Of a stretch of DNA of 64,000 nucleotides, positions 42,270 to 51,305 are shown piece by piece (within the stretch, counting starts at the first letter, position 1; each line of letters begins with the position of its first letter). The notes under the pieces are model-generated. The model did no database searches. It saw only the letters and a program-made list of their open reading frames with translations, and was not told where the DNA came from. This DNA comes from an uncultured Planctomycetaceae bacterium (GTDB lineage: Bacteria; Planctomycetota; Planctomycetia; Pirellulales; UBA1268). The stretch is taken from the NCBI GenBank assembly GCA_903885565.1, contig CAISJI010000230.1, forward strand, positions 69,177-133,176, in the 5' to 3' direction. The translations under genes and the position numbers were made by a program.

Positions 42270-45200
42270 TCAGGGAGCGGGCACAGGCTGAGGATTGCCA
42301 AACGCCTCCTCCAGCCCCTGCAATCCGCGATTGATCCCGTCGTTGAGCACCGCCTGCGCGGTGTTCTCCACAATACGGGCCACCATCGTGTCGATGGAAC
42401 CGGCATCCAACTGGGGCCGTTCGACCGTCCCCGTGAGCGGAATCACCAGCGGCGTGCGCAGCAATTGCGCCACCACCGGAGTTGTTCCGGCCAGCTCCGC
42501 ACGCAGGGCGATCTCCACGGTCATGGCCAGTGAGCCATCCCCCCCCACGCTCCCCTCCGAGCGCACGACGAGTTGCCCCATGTCCATCGTCAGCCCCTCC
42601 TGCCAGAGGCGCCGGCCGGCTAACCTCATCCGCACCGGTTGTGGCCTGACCCGCAGCAACACCGCCTTATCGCCGAAGGCAAAGCGGGGGTCGACCGCCG
42701 ATTGGAGCTTGACCAGCAGGTTGGCCAGCGGGGCCATCGTGGCGCCGGGGGTCACCTCGAGATTTTCAAATACAAGTTGCCCGGCGCACTCTCCCCCCAG
42801 CGGATCGGCCAGCGGCAGCCGTGCGCCGGCGAGATCGACGCTCACCACACCCTGTGTATGAGTCGAAGATCCAAGCAGGGGTGCGATCCAGGTAATCCAG
42901 CGCTCGCACACCTTCCCAGAGAGCGCAATACGATCGGCGATCCGGCCGGGAGGCACGATCACTTCTCCCGGCGCCGGCAGGAGCTTGATCCAGGGAGCCG
43001 CCCGCAGCCGGCCCCCCGAGGCGGAGATATCAAAGGGGCCCAAGGCCACTTGGCCTTCGAAGAGTCGCACCATCATCTCGCCTGCGTCGATCTGAAAACC
43101 ATCGATGTCGGCCGCCGTCCAGGAGGTGGAGGTGTCGATCGTCACTGCGCGGAGCCACTCCCCCTGCGTGGGATCGGCCGGCTGTTTCTCTGCGGCAACC
43201 GGCAGGGCAATCTGGGCAGCCACCTCGCGTGCCCCACCCGATGTCGCCAGCCAGTCTGCGGGGAGGTTCACTGCAGCAGCACCTGCCGGCGCCGGTTCCG
43301 CGGCCGGGCCCTGCGGCTTTTGTCCCAGCGCCACCAGCGGGAGATGTGTCAGTGGGCCGCGGAACATGAACGGACGACCGGCAGCCCCCACCAACCGCAC
43401 ACGCCCGCCGGTCCAGGGCACCAAGAGGCGCGAGAGCATGTCCCAGTCGTAGGTGAGCGATCCTCCCAACTCCACCTGCGGTGTATTCGTTGCCTGCGTG
43501 AGCCGGCCGCTGGCAGCCATGGCGAGCGTAGACGACTCCACGCTCAGCCGGTTGATCGTCAACTCACCGGGGGGTCGTTGGCCGGGGACGAGTGCGTTGC
43601 CGCGGGTTACCTCCACCAGTAACCGGGCCCGTGGTTCGGCCCACACTTCAGTGGGTGGTGCGCTCACAACAGCGCCAGCCCGGGGGAGCTGCGCGGCGGC
43701 GAGTCCGAGTTGGTTGCCGGTGGCATCGAGGAGCACATTCAGACCGGCGGGCGTCTCCTGCACCTCCACAGCCCCCCACACCCGACCGCTGACGGGCCAC
43801 CGCACAGCCTCCTCCGCTGGGATGCACCACTTTTCGAGGCGCCCCACATCGGCCTGCCACTGGGCCTTGCCCCGACAACTGGCCAGAGCCTGCCACAGCG
43901 GGCCGCCATCGACAGCCTGGACCGGCTGCAAGGCAAACCCACCGGTGCGCAGCGAGGCCGTGGCGGAGAGCATCTCCCCTGAGGAAATCTCGATGCGGCC
44001 GGTGATGGGATTGAAGATGCCGGCAGCCGTCGCCACCACACGCGGTTCGCTGATGGTGCCGAAGGGGCCGGTAGCGACCAGGTTTTCCAACTCGGCGCTG
44101 GCACGCGCGATCTGCCAGTCATCACCTCGACCAGCCAGCGCCGCCGACGCCTGCACGCGGCCGGCGAGCCTCACGCCCGCGGCTGGCAACCCACCCATCA
44201 ACCATCCCAGCCGGGCCTGCCAGCGCCCGATATCCCCCGCCAACGACCATTCCACCGCCACTCCCTCCGATTGCGGCACGGGGCGCATCCAGGGCATCCG
44301 AGCCGGTTCCCGGCTGCCGAGTGCGCCGGAAAGCGCCGCCGACCAGAGGGCTTGCGTGTTGAGGATCGCTCCGCCGGAGAGGGCCATTTTGAACCGGTCG
44401 TCGGCTGCCGAAACCTGCGCCGAAAGGCTATCGAGAACCGCCGCTCCGCCCGTCAGGCTCCCCGCAGCCTCGGCATCGATCGTGATCTCCGCATCGCGCC
44501 ATTCCGGCTGGCCTTCGGCCTGCATCAGCAGGTTGCCAAACACCGCCGAGAGCCGCGCCGTCGAAACACCGGTCGCCGGCACGCGGTCGATATCGAGCCT
44601 GCCGCGGGAGGTGCCGGCGACTTTCGCATCGGTCAGGTCCAACAGTTCGGCCGCCTCGTTGACCAGCTTGGCGATGTCAACGGTCCACTGGATGCTGGAC
44701 GATTCCGACGTGCCTGCGGCCGATACTTCCACCGCCGACGAAGCCAGCCGCGCCTCTTCGATGCGCAGGCGTTCCCCCCGGGCGGGCCCCCGTTTTCCCC
44801 GCATCCAGGCGATGAACGGTTCACTCCACCGCAGCTGCCGCTTCCCCTGCACCGCACCGAGATCACGTGAGGCGGCCCGCACCTCAAGCACGCGTTCCAC
44901 CCCCTCGGCATGGGCGGCGGCGGCCAGTTGCAACTGTCCCGCCGTGATGCGCACATCGGGGCGAACCTGCAGCCCGCCGGGGATCGCCCGGGCAGCCGCA
45001 GCCAGATCGATGTCGGCAGCCAGCGCGAAATCATCACCGATGAGCGATTCGGCCCACTCCCATGAATCTCCCTGCGGCAGGCCGATACGGCCGGAGGCTT
45101 CCGCCTTGAACAGGGAAGAGGAGGCCTTGAGTTCGCGGATGGTGAGCATCGGGCCCTCCAGCGAGACATCCAGCGGAACCTCGCAACGCTCCAGGGCGAA

Positions 45201-46214
45201 GAACTCCTCCTGGGTATCGGCCCGGCACAGTGCCAGCCCCGCCCCCGACACCATGCCGGCGATCCGCGTTCCCTGCGGCTGCGCCCGCTGGCCGGGGGCC
45301 AGCGGCAGCTGGATGTCGAGGCGCACATCGGCCAGTCCCTGCAGCGAATACTCGGCATCAAAGCGCGTCGCCAACACGCGCGAGATCGCCAGCGGCACCC
45401 GATTGCAGGCAATGGCCAGCTCCCGCGGCGCCGCGGCTACCGGAGCCTCGGGCGACGATACCGACCAACCACCGCCGCGCGAAAGTGTCGCCGTTGCCCC
45501 GGCGGCGATCGTGGTGCGATCCAGACGCGTGGGGGCCGATGTCTCAGACCCGCCTGCGGGTGGCGCCTGCGCGAACGCAGCAGCCAGATCACCGGCCGGC
45601 GTTTGGGTGTGGACGAGCCGTCCCGACACGGCCCAACCAGCCAGCGTGGCATCGGCACGCACGGTGCCTGCTGCCAGCAGCTCCGTGATCCGCCACGCAT
45701 TCTGGCGCTCCAGGTCGACCAGTTCGATCGCCCCGTCAACCACTTCCAGTTCGAATGCCAACGGCACTTTCGGACCCTGGCCCCGCGCGGCCAACCAAGG
45801 GGCGAGCACATCCTCCAGCGTACTGCCGCCGCGACGCACCTCCACCAAGGCCTCGCTGCCGATCAGGCGCACGGTGCCCAAATGGGTCGGATCGAAGGCC
45901 AGCGACAGCAGCCCGCGGTCGATGACAATGCGGCGCACGGCAGCGACGACTCGGCCGTTGCGATCGGTGAGCACGACATCGCGGTATTCACTCGCGCCCA
46001 GCCACGACCATGTCGCCGCCCGGCTGCGGATGCGCCCGTCGATGCCGGCAAAGGCCGCTTCGAGGGGCCGGTTTCGCAGCGTTGTGAGCACCAGCGCCAA
46101 CGGGGCCAGCCAGACCAGCACACCGCCCACGGCCAAGCCCGTCAGCAGAGAGACAGCCCACCGCCGCCGCGGACGCCGCTCACCCTCCAGTGTTCGGTTT
46201 TCTCGCGTCGCCAT
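42270..46214 (-). CDS. AsmA-like/DUF3971-type giant envelope protein
   Basis: A 1314-residue protein with one N-terminal membrane helix (VSLLTGLAVGGVLVWLAPLALVL, about 21-44) and a very long beta-rich periplasmic part. Its layout resembles AsmA/TamB/YhdP proteins, which form elongated grooves for lipid transport between membranes; the N-terminus reads DGRIRSRAATWSWLG and later AFELEVVDGAIELVDL, as in AsmA-type repeats, and the C-terminus has IPLTGTVERPQLD, typical of this group. The exact family is not certain. The gene is alone between a repeat and a MobA-like gene on the same strand. ATG 46214 begins a basic N-terminus before the helix. Confidence 0.8.
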   Translation of the reverse strand: MATRENRTLEGERRPRRRWAVSLLTGLAVGGVLVWLAPLALVLTTLRNRPLEAAFAGIDGRIRSRAATWSWLGASEYRDVVLTDRNGRVVAAVRRIVIDRGLLSLAFDPTHLGTVRLIGSEALVEVRRGGSTLEDVLAPWLAARGQGPKVPLAFELEVVDGAIELVDLERQNAWRITELLAAGTVRADATLAGWAVSGRLVHTQTPAGDLAAAFAQAPPAGGSETSAPTRLDRTTIAAGATATLSRGGGWSVSSPEAPVAAAPRELAIACNRVPLAISRVLATRFDAEYSLQGLADVRLDIQLPLAPGQRAQPQGTRIAGMVSGAGLALCRADTQEEFFALERCEVPLDVSLEGPMLTIRELKASSSLFKAEASGRIGLPQGDSWEWAESLIGDDFALAADIDLAAAARAIPGGLQVRPDVRITAGQLQLAAAAHAEGVERVLEVRAASRDLGAVQGKRQLRWSEPFIAWMRGKRGPARGERLRIEEARLASSAVEVSAAGTSESSSIQWTVDIAKLVNEAAELLDLTDAKVAGTSRGRLDIDRVPATGVSTARLSAVFGNLLMQAEGQPEWRDAEITIDAEAAGSLTGGAAVLDSLSAQVSAADDRFKMALSGGAILNTQALWSAALSGALGSREPARMPWMRPVPQSEGVAVEWSLAGDIGRWQARLGWLMGGLPAAGVRLAGRVQASAALAGRGDDWQIARASAELENLVATGPFGTISEPRVVATAAGIFNPITGRIEISSGEMLSATASLRTGGFALQPVQAVDGGPLWQALASCRGKAQWQADVGRLEKWCIPAEEAVRWPVSGRVWGAVEVQETPAGLNVLLDATGNQLGLAAAQLPRAGAVVSAPPTEVWAEPRARLLVEVTRGNALVPGQRPPGELTINRLSVESSTLAMAASGRLTQATNTPQVELGGSLTYDWDMLSRLLVPWTGGRVRLVGAAGRPFMFRGPLTHLPLVALGQKPQGPAAEPAPAGAAAVNLPADWLATSGGAREVAAQIALPVAAEKQPADPTQGEWLRAVTIDTSTSWTAADIDGFQIDAGEMMVRLFEGQVALGPFDISASGGRLRAAPWIKLLPAPGEVIVPPGRIADRIALSGKVCERWITWIAPLLGSSTHTQGVVSVDLAGARLPLADPLGGECAGQLVFENLEVTPGATMAPLANLLVKLQSAVDPRFAFGDKAVLLRVRPQPVRMRLAGRRLWQEGLTMDMGQLVVRSEGSVGGDGSLAMTVEIALRAELAGTTPVVAQLLRTPLVIPLTGTVERPQLDAGSIDTMVARIVENTAQAVLNDGINRGLQGLEEAFGNPQPVPAP

Positions 46215-46311
46215 ACGGCGAAGTATAGAAGTCAGCCCCCCATTTCCCGTAGGTCAGCTTTTCACCACGGCTGCAGGGTTTTGCGCCGGTGGCGAGGTGG
46301 CCTGACTGGGG

Positions 46312-47049
46312 TCACGAGGGTTTGGGATGACTTTGGCCACCAAGAGCCAGAAAATCGTCCCATGTATCGATATCGAGGAACGACTCCAACTGCGGATCCA
46401 CCCCCCGCAACTCCGCCTCAGGCAGGATGCGCACAAGGTGCGGCGCCCGGGTTTGCAGGCTCTCAAGCAGCCCCCGGGGATCGCGGCGACCGGTGGCCAG
46501 ATAGGCTTCCGCCTCGGCCAGAACCGCCAGGTCCACCGCCGAGAGGAGCACCTGCGGGTGGCCTGCGACGAGCGGAACTGCCCACAGCGGCCCTCGCTGC
46601 TCCGGTTCGCCGGCCTGAGGCGTGCCGCCGGCGAGTGCCCCACAGAGCAACCGGATCACTGCCGGGCTGATCAGCGGCACATCGGCCGACACGACCAGCG
46701 CCTGACGGGGGTCGGGCAAACCCCCTGACTGTGCGGAGGAGACGGCAGCTCGCAGACCATCGGCCAAGCCCGCCAATGGCCCAGACCCGGGACGCGTATC
46801 GGCGATCACCACCACGCCAGCGGGGAGCGGAGGCAGAGCCTGCCCCGGGCCTGCCACCACGATCACCTCCCCCAGCTCGTCCATCAGCCGGGCGCAGACA
46901 CTCTCCACCAGCGAGCGGCCCGCCACCTGGAGCCAGATTTTCCCTCCCGGCACCGGCTGGCCGTCGCGCTTGAGCCGGGTGGAGGATCCACCGGCCAGCA
47001 CAATGCCGATCGTACGGTGCTGCAGAGGCCTTCTGCTCAAGGTGGTCAT
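46312..47049 (-). CDS. MobA-like nucleotidyltransferase
   Basis: A 245-residue protein with a GT-A-type NTP transferase fold. It has GIVLAGGSSTRLKRDGQPVPGGKIWLQVAGRSLVE, then VVVIADTRPGSGPLAGL and ALVVSADVPLISPAV, similar to the MobA (molybdenum cofactor guanylyltransferase) and related families. Compared with MobA the segment after LAGG is altered (an RLKRDG insertion before GGK), so another nucleotide-sugar or cofactor could be the acceptor. ATG 47049 has GGAGGG seven bases upstream. It is 97 bases from the AsmA-like gene on the same strand. Confidence 0.82.
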   Translation of the reverse strand: MTTLSRRPLQHRTIGIVLAGGSSTRLKRDGQPVPGGKIWLQVAGRSLVESVCARLMDELGEVIVVAGPGQALPPLPAGVVVIADTRPGSGPLAGLADGLRAAVSSAQSGGLPDPRQALVVSADVPLISPAVIRLLCGALAGGTPQAGEPEQRGPLWAVPLVAGHPQVLLSAVDLAVLAEAEAYLATGRRDPRGLLESLQTRAPHLVRILPEAELRGVDPQLESFLDIDTWDDFLALGGQSHPKPS

Positions 47050-47139
47050 TCGGACGCCCTCCACGCTCCTGTGCCCCCTGCGGCGGCACGATTACACTTC
47101 ATATCTGGTCATCTCTACCCATTCGCCGGAGTCTCCGCC

Positions 47140-47748
47140 ATGGCCCTGCGTTCTCTTGCCAATCCTCTGCTGCTCTTGGTGTGCCTGCTGGCGACTGCGG
47201 CGCGGGCTGATGAGCCGCCCCCGAGCGAGTCGCTTGAGCCGATCTTCAACAGCCGCGATCTGGCTGGCTGGAAAGTGCCCGCCGAGGATTACTGGCACGT
47301 GATCGACGGCGTTCTGATCGGTGCCAGCGACGAGGCCAAACAGGGCTCGATGCTCTACACGGAAGAAGTCTACGGCGATGTGATCGTCGAGGGTGAGGTG
47401 CGCTTCTCCGGCGAAATCGATAGCGGCATCATGCTGCGGCAGCCGGAACTGCAACTGCAGATCGGCACCTCGCGGAAGCTCAAACGCGACATGACCTGCT
47501 CCTTCTATACCGGCGGCTATCCGGAGGATGGGCAGGCCAAACGCACAGACGAGCTATGGAAGCCCGACGACTGGAACCGCATCCGCATCGAAGCCCGGGG
47601 AGACACGTTCACCGTCTGGCTCAATGGCCACCAGGTGACGCGGTACACCAATGCAAAGTACGCCCAGCCCGGGCCGGTGGGGCTGCAGATCCATGCCGGC
47701 GTGAAGATGAAAGTCGAGTTCCGCAACCTGCGGGCCCTGCCGCTGTAG
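47140..47748 (+). CDS. Exported DUF1080 (3-keto-disaccharide hydrolase) protein
   Basis: A 202-residue protein with a signal peptide (LRSLANPLLLLVCLLATAARA) and a DUF1080 fold: SLEPIFNSRDLAGWKV, then WHVIDGVLIGAS, GEVRFSGEIDSGIMLRQPE, and WNRIRIEARGDTFTVWLNG with the final VGLQIHAGVKMKVEFRNLRA. The family hydrolyses 3-keto-glycosides made by Gfo/Idh/MocA oxidoreductases; it is abundant in planctomycetes. ATG 47140 has GGAG eight bases upstream. It is divergent from the MobA-like gene and ends near repeat copy 2. Confidence 0.92.
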   Translation: MALRSLANPLLLLVCLLATAARADEPPPSESLEPIFNSRDLAGWKVPAEDYWHVIDGVLIGASDEAKQGSMLYTEEVYGDVIVEGEVRFSGEIDSGIMLRQPELQLQIGTSRKLKRDMTCSFYTGGYPEDGQAKRTDELWKPDDWNRIRIEARGDTFTVWLNGHQVTRYTNAKYAQPGPVGLQIHAGVKMKVEFRNLRALPL

Positions 47749-47826
47749 TTGGCCCTCTCGTGGTGGGCTTGAGCGTGCTGCCCTGCGGGCGAGCCGGGCA
47801 GGCCATAACGTTTCAGGCCGCTCTGG

Positions 47827-47961
47827 CTGTCCGTGGAAAAAGTCATCCCTGACCCTTTGGATTGAAGTCAGTCCACTTTGCCGACCGGTGGAAACGCCGA
47901 GGATTTCCACGGTCGGCGGGCATCACCTCCAGCGATGCGGCACTTTATCCACAGCCTGCTA
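47827..47961. repeat. Dispersed 135-bp repeat with DnaA box, copy 2
   Basis: This element begins CTGTCCGTGGAAAAAGTCAT and ends CACTTTATCCACAGCCTGC, matching the ends of the copy at 18329-18449; the middle is diverged and 14 bp longer, with a GTCGGC/GCCGAC-type hairpin. A perfect DnaA box TTATCCACA lies at 47945-47953. It is between the convergent DUF1080 and aminotransferase genes. Confidence 0.8.
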
Positions 47962-47973
47962 GGCTGCAGCCGG

Positions 47974-49182
47974 CTACGCCTGCACAAATCTGCCGATCCG
48001 GTCGAGGCCAGAGGAAAGCTTCTCCTCGGCGGCGGCGAATGACATCCGCACATGCCCCTCCGCCCCGAAGGCGCTGCCGGCCACCAGTGCCACATGCTCC
48101 TTCTCCAGCAAGGCCTCGCACCACTGGGCGCTCGTCGTGCCGTTGCGGCCACGGGCAAGGGCTGCAGAGATATCGAAAAATGCGTAGAAGGCTCCGCCGA
48201 TGGTGGGCAGGCGCACGCCCGGCATCGCCGCCAGCCGGCCAGCCACCAGATCGCGCCGCCGCTGGAACGCCCGGCACATCTCCTGCACACACTCCTGCGG
48301 ACCGGTGAGTGCCGCCAGAGCCGCGTGCTGGCTGATGCTGCAGGGGTTGCTGGTCTCCTGGCTCTGCAGGTTGCCAATCGCCTTGGCCAGCGGCTCCGGG
48401 CAGATCGTCCAGCCAATGCGCCAGCCGGTCATGGAGTAGGTCTTGCTCACGCCGGCCACGACTACGGTGTTCTGCGCCAACCCGGGACGCAAGGTGGCAA
48501 ACGACACGGCTGGCCGGCCGTCGAAGACCAGTTGGTCGTAGATCTCGTCGGCCACCACCCCGAGATTCGCCTCCAGGGCCACATCGGCCAACGCTCCGAG
48601 TTCCTCGGCGGAGTAGACGACCCCCGTCGGATTGCTGGGCGAGCAGAGCAGCAACATGCGTGTGGCTGGTGTGAGCGCAGCGCGCAGCGCGGCAGGACGG
48701 AGCTTGAAATCATCCTCCAGGCGGGTCGGCAGAATCACCGGCCGGCCACCGCAGAGCTTGATCAACTCCGCGTAGCTGACCCAGTAGGGCGCCGGAACGA
48801 TCACCTCATCCCCCTCATTGATGAGCGCCGTGAAGGCGTTGTGGAGCGAGTGCTTGGCGCCGTTGGAGACCACCACCTGTGCCGCAGTCACCGGCAGACC
48901 GCTGCGGCGGGTGTAATCGGCGGCGACGGCCGCCCGCAGGGCCGGGATGCCGGCGGCAGGAGTGTATTTCGTCTTGCCAGCCCGGATGGCCGCCTCGGCA
49001 GCGCGGCAGATGTGTTCCGGCGTGGGGAAGTCGGGCTCACCCACCGAGAGGTCGATGACATCGACCCCGGAAGCGGCCATTGCCCCGGCTCGGGCTGCCA
49101 TGGCCAATGTGGCCGATGGTTCAAGCGAAGCCATGCGTTGGGCCAACTGCAGCCCCGCAGACGGTCGTGGTGTCGAAGCCAT
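47974..49182 (-). CDS. Class I aminotransferase (aspartate-type)
   Basis: A 402-residue PLP aminotransferase. The motifs are DLSVGEPDFPTPEHI, KTKYTPAAGIPALR, CSPSNPTGVVYS and GVSKTYSMTGWRIGW with the PLP Lys247. These fit the aspartate/aromatic aminotransferase branch with a wide substrate range. The exact amino acid is not determinable. ATG 49182 is used because the N-terminal family blocks begin soon after it; in-frame codons upstream are unlikely. It converges with the DUF1080 gene and is divergent from the inositol synthase gene. Confidence 0.92.
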   Translation of the reverse strand: MASTPRPSAGLQLAQRMASLEPSATLAMAARAGAMAASGVDVIDLSVGEPDFPTPEHICRAAEAAIRAGKTKYTPAAGIPALRAAVAADYTRRSGLPVTAAQVVVSNGAKHSLHNAFTALINEGDEVIVPAPYWVSYAELIKLCGGRPVILPTRLEDDFKLRPAALRAALTPATRMLLLCSPSNPTGVVYSAEELGALADVALEANLGVVADEIYDQLVFDGRPAVSFATLRPGLAQNTVVVAGVSKTYSMTGWRIGWTICPEPLAKAIGNLQSQETSNPCSISQHAALAALTGPQECVQEMCRAFQRRRDLVAGRLAAMPGVRLPTIGGAFYAFFDISAALARGRNGTTSAQWCEALLEKEHVALVAGSAFGAEGHVRMSFAAAEEKLSSGLDRIGRFVQA

Positions 49183-49334
49183 GCTGGTAGGGAGGACGCT
49201 CCTGTGACGGAATTGGGGCCACACCGTTTTGCGTGGCGAACAACCGCATGCCATGATACCAGCTTGGGCGATTTTTCCCAGCGTTTCCCACGTGACGTGG
49301 GCGCACAACGGCACTCACCGCGGAAACTCTTTTC

Positions 49335-50564
49335 ATGTCTGCAGAAGCGATCGGGATGTGGCTCATTGGCGCCAAGGGGGGCGTGGCGACCACCGCCATG
49401 ACGGGGCTGGCAGCGCTGGCTCGCCAGGCGGTTGAGCCGATCGGTCTGGTCACCGCACTCGATCCCTTCACGCAACTCGACCTCGTTGGATTCGATCAGA
49501 TCGTGGTGGGCGGCCACGATATCCGCTCCGGCCGCCTGGAAGACGAGGCGCGGCGGATGTGGGTGGAGAGCCGGGCGATCACGCCGGAACTGCTCGCCGG
49601 TGCCAGCGACTTCTTCGCCGCCGTCGAAACGCGCCTGCGCCCCGGCACGATCGTGGCGGCGGGCGACAAGATCTGCGAACTGGCCGATCCGGCAATCGTC
49701 GCCGTCGTCGAAACACCCCGGGCAGCCATCGCGAGAATCCGGGCCGACATCGAGGCCTTTGCCGCTGCCAACCGGTTGCGTCATGTCGTTGTGGTGAATG
49801 TGGCCTCCACCGAGCCCCCCGCTCCCCTGCCGATCCCCGGCTCCTACCGTGACCTCGCTCCACTCCTGGATTCTGCCCAGACGTGTCCTGTTCCGGCCAG
49901 CAGCCTGTATGCAATTGCTGCATTTGAAGCGGGCGCCTCCTACATCAACTTCACCCCGTCGACTGGCTCCACGCCGCCGGCCCTGTGCGAACTGGCCATG
50001 CAGCAGGGGGTTCCCCACACTGGCTGCGATGGCAAGACTGGCGAGACGCTCTTAAAGAGCGTCCTCGCGCCGATGTTTGCCGCACGCAACCTCGACGTGA
50101 TGAGCTGGGTGGGCCACAACATCTTCGGCAACATGGACGGGCGGGTGCTGGACGATCCCCGCAACAAGGCCACCAAGGTGCGCAGCAAGGATCATCTCCT
50201 CGGCAGCATCCTCGGCTACGCACCGCAGACACACGTCTCGATCGAATACATCAAGAGCCTCGGCGACTGGAAGACCGCCTGGGACCACGTCCACTTCCGC
50301 GGCTTCCTCGGCACGCCGATGACGTTTCAGTTTGTCTGGCAGGGATGCGATTCGATCCTTGCCGCACCCTTGGTGATCGATCTGGTGCGATTGGTGGAAC
50401 GCGCTCACCGCGCTGGCGAGCGGGGCTCGCTTCCCTGGCTGGCGTGCTTCTTCAAGAGCCCTCTCGGCGTGACGGAACAGGATTTCTCCAAACAGTTTGC
50501 GCTGCTTGAGGCATGGGCCCACGAGCTCGCTTCGCGTCCGTCGAAGCATGCAGCGCGCGGGTGA
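49335..50564 (+). CDS. Inositol-3-phosphate synthase
   Basis: A 409-residue myo-inositol-1-phosphate synthase that isomerises glucose-6-phosphate using NAD. It starts with an NAD-binding loop region (GMWLIGAKGGVATT) and shows the core blocks GASYINFTPSTGSTPPAL, GCDGKTGETLLKSVLAP, and MSWVGHNIFGNMDG with DPRNKATKVRSKD; these carry the catalytic Lys and Asp residues of the family. The length is shorter than eukaryotic enzymes and typical for bacteria. Inositol phosphate may serve lipid or solute synthesis. It lies between a divergent aminotransferase gene and a hairpin terminator. Confidence 0.93.
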   Translation: MSAEAIGMWLIGAKGGVATTAMTGLAALARQAVEPIGLVTALDPFTQLDLVGFDQIVVGGHDIRSGRLEDEARRMWVESRAITPELLAGASDFFAAVETRLRPGTIVAAGDKICELADPAIVAVVETPRAAIARIRADIEAFAAANRLRHVVVVNVASTEPPAPLPIPGSYRDLAPLLDSAQTCPVPASSLYAIAAFEAGASYINFTPSTGSTPPALCELAMQQGVPHTGCDGKTGETLLKSVLAPMFAARNLDVMSWVGHNIFGNMDGRVLDDPRNKATKVRSKDHLLGSILGYAPQTHVSIEYIKSLGDWKTAWDHVHFRGFLGTPMTFQFVWQGCDSILAAPLVIDLVRLVERAHRAGERGSLPWLACFFKSPLGVTEQDFSKQFALLEAWAHELASRPSKHAARG

Positions 50565-50623
50565 TTCACCCTCGCAAAAAACGCGCCCGCAGATGTCGAT
50601 CGCAGCGCGCATCTGTCGTCTGA

Positions 50624-50680
50624 GCGGACCTCCACTCTGGAGGTCCGCCGCGCGGTCGCAAAAAAATTTTTGTTTTTTTG
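50624..50680 (+). terminator. Terminator-like hairpin after the inositol synthase gene
   Basis: An 11-bp perfect stem GCGGACCTCCA (50624-50634) pairs with 50638-50648 around a CTC loop. It is followed after about 13 bases by an A7/T5 stretch and a run of seven T near 50673-50679. Confidence 0.65.
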
Positions 50681-50692
50681 CGCGGACTTCTC

Positions 50693-50721
50693 TTGACAGT
50701 CTTTGATCGAATCCTTCACAA
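50693..50721 (+). promoter_or_regulatory. Candidate promoter with perfect -35
   Basis: TTGACA at 50693-50698, 17-base spacer, and a weak -10 TCACAA at 50716-50721. It could drive the leader of the lysine-rich peptide gene at 51038. The -10 is poor, so this is tentative. Confidence 0.3.
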
Positions 50722-50975
50722 CACATCATCTGATGTCGCGTTGCATTGTTGATGAACGGTTCGTGAAGCGGATTCGCTGATCGACAAAACAGTTCATCGG
50801 GATGATGCGGAGCGATTGAAGCGGGTCTGGTTGCGGTGTGATGTCCACCCGGAAAGACATCGTTGGGAAAGGCTTCGTCGATGCGGGTGCGGTTCGCCGC
50901 CCGGGCTCAGCCGGGAAGCGGTTCACGCGTGTGGGGAAGCCGTCCAAAACAATACGTCGTCCGGTCCCTTCTTGA

Positions 50976-51018
50976 GAGTGCCCGAGGGATCGGCCGTGGG
51001 TTCTGTGTTCGGGCACTC
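50976..51018 (+). promoter_or_regulatory. Leader hairpin just before the lysine-rich peptide gene
   Basis: GAGTGCCCGA (50976-50985) pairs perfectly with 51009-51018 over 10 bp around a 23-base loop. It ends six bases before the AAGGAG ribosome site, so it could control translation or stabilise the transcript. The leader from the candidate promoter would be about 300 bases. Confidence 0.5.
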
Positions 51019-51037
51019 GTCGTAAGGAGCCATCACT

Positions 51038-51094
51038 ATGGCGAAGAAGAAGAAGGCAGCGGCCAAGAAGGTCGCCAAGAAGAAGAAGAAGTAA
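51038..51094 (+). CDS. 18-residue lysine-rich micro-protein
   Basis: An ATG with AAGGAG eight bases upstream opens an 18-codon frame ending in TAA. The peptide consists only of Met, Ala, Val and Lys: twelve lysines, MAKKKKAAAKKVAKKKKK. It resembles the lysine/alanine tails of histone H1-like DNA-binding proteins and ribosomal tails, but is far shorter. A perfect terminator follows 75 bases later and a long structured leader precedes it, so the transcript looks like a dedicated gene. It may bind DNA or RNA non-specifically. No known family was recognised. Confidence 0.65.
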   Translation: MAKKKKAAAKKVAKKKKK

Positions 51095-51168
51095 CCCTCC
51101 TCCCTGGCGTTCGGTTCGGGCATGCCTGAACCATTGTTCGCCGGGGACCGTGAGCGTTCAGACGAGAA

Positions 51169-51211
51169 AGGCCGGCCCGGGCCCTTGGGCGCCCGGGCCG
51201 GCCTAATTTTT
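51169..51211 (+). terminator. Strong intrinsic terminator after the micro-protein gene
   Basis: AGGCCGGCCCGGGC (51169-51182) pairs perfectly over 14 bp with 51191-51204 around an 8-base loop, followed by AATTTTT (51205-51211). Confidence 0.93.
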
Positions 51212-51305
51212 CCCCCGCCGGGGCTGCACACCCTCGAAAACAGCTCCACGCCGGGGCTGCCTGCCCCCGCTATCGGCCCGGCTCCGGGCAGGCGAAGATA
51301 GGGAG

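Noticed and set aside
43453-46305. 950-codon open frame on the plus strand opposite the AsmA-like gene
   Set aside because: High-GC antisense shadow rich in Ser/Arg/Pro with no family motif; the AsmA-like frame has a membrane helix and coherent domain layout.
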